Positions 1-5,597 of a stretch of 8,121 nucleotides of DNA are shown piece after piece (the first letter of the stretch is position 1; each line of letters begins with the position of its first letter). The translations under genes and the position numbers were made by a program. A model generated the notes under the pieces. That model was not told the origin of the DNA. It worked only from the letters and a program-made list of their open reading frames with translations, and did no database searches. The DNA comes from an uncultured Verrucomicrobiales bacterium (GTDB taxonomy: Bacteria; Verrucomicrobiota; Verrucomicrobiae; Limisphaerales; CANJSG01), in contig CAMLMI010000206.1 of the NCBI GenBank assembly GCA_946480965.1, positions 1-8,121 on the forward strand, given 5' to 3'.

Positions 1-567
1 CTGGTCCTCGCGGTCAACGCCCATCTCCCGGACGACATCCGCATCCTCGCCGCCGCGAAGCCGAGGAAGAGCTTCCATGCCCGGTTCGACGCCAGCGGCA
101 AGGAATACCGCTACCTGATCTGGAACCACGTGGCGCACCATCCGCTGCTGCGGACGCAGTCGTGGCACGTGAAGAAGCGGCTGGATCTTCCGGCCATGCG
201 GGCGGCGGCCAAGCTCTTCGTCGGCACGCACGACTTCCGCTCCTTCCGCGCCAATCCCGACTACGACTCGAAACACACCGTCCGCACGCTTCGGCAAGTG
301 GCCATCCAAGGCGCCGGCCCGCTCTACACCGTGGTCATCCGCGGCGACGGGTTTCTCTACAAAATGTGCCGGGGAATCGTCGGGACGCTGGTCCAGGTGG
401 GCGAAGGCAAGATCGCGCCCGAAGACATCCACGAAATCCTGGCCGGGAAAGACCGTCGCCTGGCCGGTATGACCGCACCGGCGCACGGGCTGGTGCTGTG
501 GAAGGTTTTCTACGGCAAGAAGGCGAAGAACTCGCGGCCCGAGGATTCCGACGACGACTCCGAGTGA
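1..567 (+). CDS. truA: tRNA pseudouridine synthase A (TruA), 5'-truncated by window edge
   Basis: This enzyme isomerises uridine to pseudouridine at positions 38-40 of the tRNA anticodon stem-loop. The frame is open from base 1 and ends at TGA 565-567, so 188 residues are visible. Family proteins are usually about 240-270 residues, so the N-terminus, including the RTDAGVHA loop with the catalytic Asp, lies outside the window. Visible family blocks are FHARFDASGKEYRYLIWN near residues 25-42 (E. coli equivalent FHARFSATARRYRYIIYN), the G-x-HDF-x-SFRA segment near 74-83, the GDGFLYKMCRGIVGTLVQVG block near 115-134, and the C-terminal TAPAHGLVLWKV segment. The protein ends in a short acidic tail (EDSDDDSE) that is not part of the conserved fold. 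trmL follows in the same direction, after a repeat-filled spacer. The identification is secure. Confidence 0.95.
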   Translation: MVLAVNAHLPDDIRILAAAKPRKSFHARFDASGKEYRYLIWNHVAHHPLLRTQSWHVKKRLDLPAMRAAAKLFVGTHDFRSFRANPDYDSKHTVRTLRQVAIQGAGPLYTVVIRGDGFLYKMCRGIVGTLVQVGEGKIAPEDIHEILAGKDRRLAGMTAPAHGLVLWKVFYGKKAKNSRPEDSDDDSE

Positions 568-589
568 GTCGAAGGGGAAACGCTTTTTT

Positions 590-734
590 AACCACAGATG
601 GACACAGATAAACACAGATGGGGAAGAGCTGCTGGCACGGAGACCAGGAGGCCGAACCCTTCAAACGCGTTCAATGGGTTCGCTGGCTGGAAGTGGCGAA
701 GCCATCCGTGTTTTATCTGTGTCCATCTGTGGTT
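590..734. repeat. Large inverted repeat between truA and trmL
   Basis: The left arm is 590-621, beginning AACCACAGATGGACACAGAT. The right arm is 702-734 and is its reverse complement, apart from one extra A and one A/G difference. The arms enclose about 80 nt. Inside that loop lies a second imperfect palindrome: CGAACCC at 653-659 pairs with GGGTTCG at 676-682 around a central CGCG. The arm sequence is AT-richer than the flanking genes. The motif resembles a dispersed intergenic repeat I have seen in Verrucomicrobia genomes, but that is recollection. It fills most of the spacer, and no gene was recognised between 568 and 781. There is no clear T-run after the right arm, so an intrinsic terminator is not well supported. 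Confidence 0.85.
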
Positions 735-781
735 GTCTCTTCGTTGAAGTCCGTCCGCGCCATTAACGCATTCCGCGTTCC

Positions 782-1258
782 ATGCACGTCGTCCTCGTCG
801 AACCCGAGATCCCGCCCAACACCGGCAACATCGCCCGGCTCTGCGCGGCCACGCACACCACGCTCCACCTGATCGAGCCGCTGGGTTTCCAGATCGACGA
901 CTCGCGGTTGAAGCGCGCGGGGATGGACTACTGGAACCATGTCACTTGGCACCGTTGGCCGAACTGGTCCGCCTTTGAAGCGCAGTTGCCGACCGGAGCG
1001 CAGCTCTGGTTCATCGAACAGGCCGGGGCCACGCGGTATTCCGACGCGCGGTTCGGCTCCGACGACTATCTGGTCTTCGGCCGGGAGACGGCCGGTCTGC
1101 CGAAGGCGTTGCTCGAACGCTTCCCGGATCGCTGGCTGAACATCCCGATGTTCAACCCCAAGGCCCGCAGCCTGAACCTGTCGAACTGCGTGGCCCTCAC
1201 GCTCTACGAAGCTCTGCGCCAACAGGGCTTCAACGGTGAACTCGGCGGAAAGGTCTGA
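782..1258 (+). CDS. trmL: tRNA (cytidine/uridine-2'-O-)-methyltransferase TrmL
   Basis: This SPOUT-family enzyme uses S-adenosylmethionine to 2'-O-methylate the wobble nucleotide (position 34) of tRNA-Leu isoacceptors. The 158-residue length matches the family (E. coli TrmL is about 157). It opens with EPEIPPNTGNIARLCA at residues 7-22, followed by IEPLGF near 31-36 and DDSRLKRAGMDYW near 39-51. The cofactor-binding knot motifs are FGRETAGLP at 99-107 and IPM...ARSLNLSNCVALTLYEA at about 121-134. The ATG at 782 puts the family start exactly at residue 1. No Shine-Dalgarno sequence is evident upstream, where the sequence is repeat-derived. The closest alternative would be another SpoU-like methyltransferase, but the N-terminal block and short length favour TrmL. 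Confidence 0.95.
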   Translation: MHVVLVEPEIPPNTGNIARLCAATHTTLHLIEPLGFQIDDSRLKRAGMDYWNHVTWHRWPNWSAFEAQLPTGAQLWFIEQAGATRYSDARFGSDDYLVFGRETAGLPKALLERFPDRWLNIPMFNPKARSLNLSNCVALTLYEALRQQGFNGELGGKV

Positions 1259-1525
1259 CGCAAAGGTCCGGGGTTTTGGTTCCCCACTGATGCCTGCAAA
1301 ACCGGATGGATCTGTCATTTCCCCTTTCGCGGCCCACGCCATTGGTCCGGCGTGGCTGGGCATTTGTTGTAGGACTGGGCTGAAGCAACGCGGTGGTGAT
1401 TGCGCCGAGGTCTCGAAGTCGAGTCTCCATATCCAGAAGACGGACGAGTTGTCCCGATGGGTTCGTAACCGACAGGTCGATTCCGGATGGCCGGGAACGC
1501 TCGGGCTGTGGCACAAGGTTCCGCG
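1259..1525. other. Intergenic spacer with two stem-loops; no gene recognised
   Basis: This spacer lies between trmL and the aminotransferase gene. Two stem-loops can be drawn. In the first, GGTTTTG at 1272-1278 pairs with CAAAACC at 1297-1303 around an 18-nt loop. In the second, CCACGCC at 1334-1340 pairs with GGCGTGG at 1349-1355 around an 8-nt loop. Neither is followed by a T-run, so rho-independent termination is unproven. Several frames are open across the stretch on both strands, but none has a recognisable domain or the GC-rich third codon positions of the neighbouring genes. It may be a degenerate repeat or pseudogene remnant. Confidence 0.5.
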
Positions 1526-2731
1526 ATGACGTTCAGCAGCAGGGCGCGGCCGGCGCCTTCCGAGTTCCGGCGTTTCTGGGGGCTCGATCCCAAGGTGGTT
1601 TTCCTGAACCACGGCGCGTTCGGCGCTTGTCCGATCCCGGTGCTCGAATACCAGCACAGGCTGCGCCTGGAGATGGAGGCGGAGCCGCTCCAGTTCCTGC
1701 ATCGCCGCTATGAGGAACGGCTGGACCCCGCCCGTCGCGTCGTCGCCGAGTTTGTCGGCAGCGCGCCGGAGGATATTGTCTTCGTGGCCAACACCACGGC
1801 CGGGATCAATGCGGTGTTACGCTCGCTGCGGTTCCAAGCGGGGGACGAGCTGCTGACCACCAGCCTTGACTACAACGCCTCGCGCAACGTGCTGGTCGAA
1901 GCAGTCGAACGATCGGGCGCAACCGTCGTGGTCGCGGAGGTGCCGTTTCCCTTGGCTTCGGCGGATGAGGTTGTGGCGACGGTGCTGAGCCGTGTCACCG
2001 ACCGGACCCGGCTGGTGATGCTCGACCATGTGACCAGCAACACCGGGCTCGTCCTGCCTGTCGAACGCATCGTGCCCGAGCTGAACCGGCGCGGGATCGA
2101 GTCGCTGATCGACGGAGCCCACGCGCCCGGAATGCTGGACCTCAACGTGGCCGCTCTCGGCGCGACCTACTACACCGGCAATCTCCACAAGTGGGTCTGC
2201 GCGCCGAAGGGCTCGGCGTTTCTGAGCGTGCGGCGTGATCGGCAGGCGGCGTTGCAGCCCGCCATCATCAGCCACGGCAACAACACGCATCGGCCCGACC
2301 ACAGCGAGTTCCAGGATCGGTTCGACTGGCCGGGCACCTTCGATCCGACCGCCTGGATGGCAGCGGCGGAGGCGATCCGCTGGATGGGAAATCTCCTGCC
2401 GGGCGGCTGGCCCGAGCTGCGGCAACGGAACCATTCGCTGGCCATCACCGCCCGCAAACGGCTGTGCGAGCTGCTGGAGGTCGAAGCGCCCTGTCCCGAA
2501 AGCCTGTTGGGTTCGCTCGCCACGCTGCCCTTGCCGCCGCGTTTCCAGGGACGGCCCAAGCTCGGCAAGGTGGACGAGGAACAGGCGTGGCTCTTCGACC
2601 AACACGGGATCGAGGCTCCGCTCATCCGCATGGGCCAACCGCAGACGCGTTGGTTCCGCATCGCGGCGCAGATCTACAATTCTCCGGACGAGTTCGAGTT
2701 CCTCGGACAAGCGTTGAAGGCGCTGCCATAG
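1526..2731 (+). CDS. Class V PLP-dependent aminotransferase, isopenicillin-N-epimerase-like
   Basis: This is a fold-type I pyridoxal-phosphate enzyme of the NifS/class V group, in the branch usually annotated as isopenicillin N epimerase-like or EgtE-like. The substrate cannot be deduced. From the ATG at 1526 it has 401 residues. LNHGAFGACP near 27-36 is the branch signature. NTTAGI (about 89-94) would bind the cofactor phosphate. IDGAHAPG holds Asp196 for the pyridine nitrogen and His199 next to the ring. The Schiff-base lysine is Lys222 in GNLHKW. The C-terminal domain ends at KALP. An in-frame ATG at 1487 would add 13 residues that do not look like family sequence, and AAGG sits seven bases before 1526, so I prefer 1526. 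Cysteine desulfurase is less likely because the typical SufS/IscS active-site cysteine loop is not evident. No pathway partner is adjacent. Confidence 0.88.
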   Translation: MTFSSRARPAPSEFRRFWGLDPKVVFLNHGAFGACPIPVLEYQHRLRLEMEAEPLQFLHRRYEERLDPARRVVAEFVGSAPEDIVFVANTTAGINAVLRSLRFQAGDELLTTSLDYNASRNVLVEAVERSGATVVVAEVPFPLASADEVVATVLSRVTDRTRLVMLDHVTSNTGLVLPVERIVPELNRRGIESLIDGAHAPGMLDLNVAALGATYYTGNLHKWVCAPKGSAFLSVRRDRQAALQPAIISHGNNTHRPDHSEFQDRFDWPGTFDPTAWMAAAEAIRWMGNLLPGGWPELRQRNHSLAITARKRLCELLEVEAPCPESLLGSLATLPLPPRFQGRPKLGKVDEEQAWLFDQHGIEAPLIRMGQPQTRWFRIAAQIYNSPDEFEFLGQALKALP

Positions 2732-2744
2732 CGCAGGCGCAGCC

Positions 2745-2767
2745 CTGGCCCGAATGGGCTTGGCCAG
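2745..2767 (+). terminator. Possible weak terminator hairpin after the aminotransferase gene
   Basis: CTGGCC at 2745-2750 pairs with GGCCAG at 2762-2767 around an 11-nt loop. An alternative inner stem GCCC/GGGC competes with it. The hairpin starts 14 nt after the stop codon, a plausible place for a terminator. There is no T-run downstream, so function is uncertain. The rest of the 2732-2856 spacer shows no other signal I can support. Confidence 0.25.
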
Positions 2768-2856
2768 CAAACGCGCCCCCTGCGTCAGGAGGTAGTCGCT
2801 GAGAACCGGCCTCCGGCTTGCGCTGCCGATCTCCGGCCCCATAGGCTCGGCCGACC

Positions 2857-3966
2857 ATGCGATTGTTGGACCGATACCTCCTGCGCGAACTGCTCCTGCC
2901 GTTCGCGTATTGCCTGGTCGGGTTCACCGTCTTCTGGATCGCGGCGGACCTGCTGTTGAAGCTGGAGGACCTGAAGGAGCAGGGCAGGACGATGGCCGAC
3001 ATCGCCCGCTACTACGCGTGGCTGTTCCCCGGCGAGGTGCTGGGCCAGATCCTCCCCGTCGCGCTGCTGCTCGCGTCGCTGTATGCGCTCACGAACCATT
3101 CCCGCCACAACGAACTGACGGCCATCCGCGCGGCGGGCGTGGGCCTGTGGCGGATCTCCGTCCCGTATCTCGCCGCCAGCGCCGCCGCCAGCCTGTTGCT
3201 GATGGCGGCGAACGAATGGCTCCAGCCCCGGGCGAACGAGGCGTTGCGCGAATTCGACGAGAAACGGCTCAACGAGACGGGACTGCACCGGAACCTCGTC
3301 TTCCGCAACGCCATCGACGGACGCGTCTGGAACGCGGAGTCCTTCAGCCTCGATTCCGGCGAGATGAACCGTCCCTTCGTGATCTGGCGGCCGCCGGATT
3401 CGGGCGAACGGCGCGAGATCTTCGCGCAACGCGCCGTGCCGGTGGACGACGCCTGGGTCTTCGAGTCCGTGCAGGAGATCGTCTATGCGGCGGACGATCC
3501 GATCCCCGTCTCGAACCGGCGCACGAACCGGCTGGTCTTCCGGGGATGGCGCGAGACGCCCGAAAGCATCCGCACGGAAATCCGCCTCAGCGGCCTTTCC
3601 TCCACGGCGGCGGCCAAGGGCGCGCTGCTCTCCCTGGGCGAGATCCGCGACTATCTGGCGCGCAATCCCGACCTGCCGCCCGAGCGCGTGCAGATCTACC
3701 GCACCCAGTTCCACGCGCGGCTCTCCGAGCCGTGGCGGTGTCTGGTGGTCGTCCTCGTGGCCATCCCCTTCGGCGCGGTCGGCGGCCGGCGCGGGAAGTT
3801 CGTGGGCGTGGCCAGCAGCATCTCCATCGTGTTCGCCTATCTCGTGCTCCTGCGGCTCGGTCTCGCGCTCGGGACCGGCGGCTACCTCCCGCCGGCCGTG
3901 GCGGCCTGGGCGCCGAACGTGTTCTTCGCGCTGGCGGGAGCCGTCCTAATCTCCCGTTCGCGCTAG
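2857..3966 (+). CDS. LptF/LptG-family lipopolysaccharide-export permease
   Basis: This is a transmembrane subunit of the LptBFG-type ABC transporter, which extracts lipopolysaccharide from the inner membrane and passes it to the LptC-LptA bridge. The protein has 369 residues, matching the family (about 350-370). The layout is three N-terminal helices (about 12-34, 56-78 and 98-119), a large periplasmic beta-rich domain (about 120-285), and three C-terminal helices (about 291-310, 316-337 and 345-365). The segment ELTAIRAAGVGLWRI (86-100) matches the cytoplasmic coupling helix that contacts the LptB ATPase. The opening LLDRYLLRELLLPF resembles LptG more than LptF, but this is not decisive, so no symbol is given. 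The ATG at 2857 gives a standard family N-terminus. No lptF/lptG partner, lptB or lptC lies nearby, so the other subunits must be encoded elsewhere. Confidence 0.92.
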   Translation: MRLLDRYLLRELLLPFAYCLVGFTVFWIAADLLLKLEDLKEQGRTMADIARYYAWLFPGEVLGQILPVALLLASLYALTNHSRHNELTAIRAAGVGLWRISVPYLAASAAASLLLMAANEWLQPRANEALREFDEKRLNETGLHRNLVFRNAIDGRVWNAESFSLDSGEMNRPFVIWRPPDSGERREIFAQRAVPVDDAWVFESVQEIVYAADDPIPVSNRRTNRLVFRGWRETPESIRTEIRLSGLSSTAAAKGALLSLGEIRDYLARNPDLPPERVQIYRTQFHARLSEPWRCLVVVLVAIPFGAVGGRRGKFVGVASSISIVFAYLVLLRLGLALGTGGYLPPAVAAWAPNVFFALAGAVLISRSR

Positions 3967-4182
3967 ATCACCTTTCTTCATGCAGATCGGGCATTTCGCG
4001 CGAAACGATGCGCTTCGCCATCCTCCAGCGGCGCCGACCGGAAGCCACGGACTTGATTCGCTCTCGGCGGCTTCCGCAGACTGGGCGCGTGGTGATCGTT
4101 GGATTGCTCTGGAAGGCGGTTCAACCGGGACAAGTCGTATATGGGAACACCGAGAGTCGTGAACCATCCGCAAGCCGCGCGG
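3967..4182. other. Spacer downstream of the Lpt permease with a 12-bp perfect palindrome
   Basis: This 216-nt stretch holds the perfect palindrome TTTCGCGCGAAA at 3994-4005, 28 nt after the permease stop codon. GCA/TGC lies just outside it with a short bulge on one side. It could be a hairpin or a protein-binding site, and nothing in the sequence decides between these. The stretch is open in several frames, but codon use there (AGA, ACA, GGA and TCT codons) is unlike the strongly GC-ending codons of neighbouring genes. It is therefore probably non-coding, or at most a leader for the next gene. Confidence 0.4.
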
Positions 4183-4500
4183 ATGCGTTCTTCGTATCTG
4201 TTGAGCGGCTGTGCCGTGGCGGTGGGCACCTACGCCGGAATCCATCTGGCTTTCCACCGGCAAGAATCCGTCAGCGGGCTGATCGTCCTGGCCGTGCTGG
4301 TGCCTTCGTTCCTGCTGGCCCTGGCGGTCGGCACGGGGCTCTGGAAGCGGTTCTGGCGGTCGGCGGAATGCCCCGGTTGCCGCTGCCGGTTGAGCCTGGG
4401 AACGGGCCGCACCGAAGCGGGCGGGCGCTGGGGCTATCAATGCGCCCAGTGTGAAACCTTCTACGATTCCGGCGTGGGTGATTCCTCGGCCACGCCGTGA
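4183..4500 (+). CDS. Small membrane protein with C-terminal zinc ribbon, function unknown
   Basis: I do not recognise this gene. From the ATG at 4183 it encodes 105 residues. Two hydrophobic segments (about 5-23 and 31-53) are probably membrane helices. They are followed by a basic stretch (WKRFWR) and a soluble tail with CPGC at 63-66, a further Cys at 68, and CAQC at 87-90. The paired C-x-x-C knuckles are the pattern of a four-cysteine zinc ribbon. Third codon positions are strongly G/C from 4183 onward, which supports real coding. In-frame starts at 4141 (ATG) and 4099 (TTG) would lengthen it, but codon use there is atypical. No good ribosome binding site decides the start. It is co-directional with the Lpt permease but 216 nt away, and convergent with rsmI. 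A topology with the ribbon in the cytoplasm is likely but inferred. Confidence 0.65.
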   Translation: MRSSYLLSGCAVAVGTYAGIHLAFHRQESVSGLIVLAVLVPSFLLALAVGTGLWKRFWRSAECPGCRCRLSLGTGRTEAGGRWGYQCAQCETFYDSGVGDSSATP

Positions 4501-4506
4501 ACCGGC

Positions 4507-4526
4507 GCGCGGGCTCACGTCCGCGC
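4507..4526. terminator. GC-rich hairpin between convergent genes, possible bidirectional terminator
   Basis: GCGCGG at 4507-4512 pairs with CCGCGC at 4521-4526 around an 8-nt loop. It sits in the 53-nt gap between the stop of the zinc-ribbon gene and the stop of rsmI on the other strand, where a shared terminator would be expected. Neither strand has a clear T-run after it, so confidence is low. Confidence 0.3.
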
Positions 4527-4553
4527 TCCTGCCGCATCGACTCTTCAAGGCAC

Positions 4554-5312
4554 TTACTCGGCTTCGTCTCCGGGCGCGTCTTCCATGTCGCCCGGCTCGC
4601 TGTCCGACTCCGGACCGATCAACACCACGAACTCGCCCTTGATCGACCGGCCCTTGAGCTTGGCTACGATCTCCGCCGGCGTGCCGCGCAGGAATTCCTC
4701 GAACTTCTTGGTCAGTTCCCGGGCGAAAACCGTGCGGCGGGCAGGGAAGACTTCGGCCAATTCACCCAGCAGCTTCTCCACGCGGTAGGGCGATTCGTAG
4801 AGGACGAGCGTGCCGTCGAAGGCGCGCAGGCTCTCCAGCTTCTTCCGGCGCTGGCCGGACTTGTGCGGGAGGAAGCCGATGAAGTGGAACTCGCCGGCGG
4901 GCAGTCCGCTCGCCGTCAGCGCCACCACCAGCGCGCAGGCCCCGGGCACGGCTTCGACGCGGAACCCGGCTTCCACCGCCGCGCGCACAACCCGTTCGCC
5001 CGGATCGCTGATGCCGGGGCTGCCCGCGTCGCTGACCAGCGAGACCTTCTCGCCGTTGGCCAGGCGCTTCAGGATCTCCTCGCTGCGGCTGGCCTCGTTG
5101 AACTTGTGGTAGCTCAACAACGGCTTGCGGAAGCCGAAGTGCGTCAGCAATTGGCCGGTGCGGCGGGTGTCCTCCGCCGCCACCACGTCGCACTCCTTCA
5201 GGGTGCGCAGCGCCCGCAGCGTGATGTCCTCCAGGTTCCCGATCGGCGTGGCGACCAGGTAGAGCGTCGAAGGCGTGAGCGGCGGCAAACTGTTGGCAGG
5301 AGCGGAATCCAC
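4554..5312 (-). CDS. rsmI: 16S rRNA (cytidine1402-2'-O)-methyltransferase RsmI, short form
   Basis: RsmI 2'-O-methylates C1402 in the 16S rRNA decoding centre, using S-adenosylmethionine, and belongs to the tetrapyrrole-methylase fold. From a GTG at 5312 it has 252 residues. Motifs in order are ATPIGNLEDIT at 21-31, AAEDTRRTG at 45-53, SDAGSPGISDPG at 94-105, VPGACA at 122-127 and ESPYR at 163-167. The fold ends at GEFVVLIG, then an 18-residue acidic tail replaces the C-terminal region of about 50 residues seen in E. coli RsmI (286 residues). No in-frame ATG fits the start. TTG at 5348 (264 residues) and TTG at 5288 are alternatives. GTG leaves 16 residues before the conserved LYLVATPIG, close to the E. 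coli spacing. The stop is TAA. The gene is divergent from the substrate-binding protein gene. Family identity is secure, the start is not. Confidence 0.93.
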   Translation of the reverse strand: MDSAPANSLPPLTPSTLYLVATPIGNLEDITLRALRTLKECDVVAAEDTRRTGQLLTHFGFRKPLLSYHKFNEASRSEEILKRLANGEKVSLVSDAGSPGISDPGERVVRAAVEAGFRVEAVPGACALVVALTASGLPAGEFHFIGFLPHKSGQRRKKLESLRAFDGTLVLYESPYRVEKLLGELAEVFPARRTVFARELTKKFEEFLRGTPAEIVAKLKGRSIKGEFVVLIGPESDSEPGDMEDAPGDEAE

Positions 5313-5358
5313 GTGCGGACGTTGGGCTTGGCCCGGCGCGCGGCGCAAGCCTCGGAGC

Positions 5359-5375
5359 GCGGAGCATCGCTCCGC
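5359..5375. repeat. 17-nt hairpin repeat, copy 1
   Basis: GCGGAGC, loop ATC, GCTCCGC: a perfect 7-bp stem with a 3-nt loop. A second copy with loop AAT lies at 5454-5470. The hairpin sits immediately upstream of the possible rsmI start region. It is palindromic, so it could act on either strand. Confidence 0.8.
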
Positions 5376-5453
5376 CGCACGCCGGACGGGTGTTCTCCAG
5401 CGGAGTCAGTCGCATCGGCCAAGGTTTGGCTTTCCCCGACGGTGGACGCCTTG

Positions 5454-5470
5454 GCGGAGCAATGCTCCGC
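5454..5470. repeat. 17-nt hairpin repeat, copy 2
   Basis: GCGGAGC, loop AAT, GCTCCGC: the same stem as at 5359-5375 with a different loop. The two copies are separated by 78 nt and could also pair with each other. Between them, at 5418-5430, lies a smaller hairpin (GCCAA, loop GGT, TTGGC). Identical stems with varying loops suggest a maintained repeat family. Confidence 0.8.
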
Positions 5471-5487
5471 GTTCCTTGGAAGTTCAG

Positions 5488-5508
5488 CGTTGGACGTTGG
5501 GCGTTGAA
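5488..5508 (+). repeat. Heptamer tandem repeat (CGTTGNN)3
   Basis: CGTTG recurs at exactly 7-nt spacing at 5488, 5495 and 5502 (units CGTTGGA, CGTTGGG, CGTTGAA). Degenerate units lie on each side: AGTTCAG before and TGTTCTT after. The repeat sits about 90 nt upstream of the start of the substrate-binding protein gene. It resembles a heptamer repeat I associate with intergenic regions of Verrucomicrobia. No promoter could be assigned with confidence in the 5471-5597 stretch. Confidence 0.7.
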
Positions 5509-5597
5509 TGTTCTTCCTCCGCCTTTGGGCCTTTGCCCTTGCGCGCGCCGGGCTTCCTTCCCGAAATACCCGCGTTCACCCGAAACCATTTTTGACC

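Noticed and set aside
713..1702. Open frame of 329 codons on the - strand across trmL and the following spacer
   Set aside because: It lies antisense to a clear trmL and runs through repeats and spacer. The product has low complexity and no recognisable domain.
1817..2842. Open frame of 341 codons on the - strand antisense to the aminotransferase gene
   Set aside because: The + strand carries all class V aminotransferase motifs, and the antisense product looks like no family.
2910..4454. Open frame of 514 codons on the + strand through the Lpt permease
   Set aside because: It is the +1-shifted shadow of a high-GC gene. The product is rich in Arg, Gly, Pro and Ala with no domain, while the overlapping frame encodes a complete permease.
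3946..4548. Open frame of 200 codons on the - strand with a C-terminal CPIC motif
   Set aside because: It overlaps both the end of the Lpt permease gene and the whole zinc-ribbon gene. The single C-x-x-C is not a domain and codon use is poor.
4497..5507. Open frame of 336 codons on the + strand antisense to rsmI
   Set aside because: The product is the mirror image of rsmI in a GC-rich genome. RsmI motifs on the - strand are unambiguous.
5508..5597. Upstream extension of the substrate-binding protein gene by 30 codons
   Set aside because: The extra residues come from repeat sequence, and the signal peptide must be at the N-terminus.
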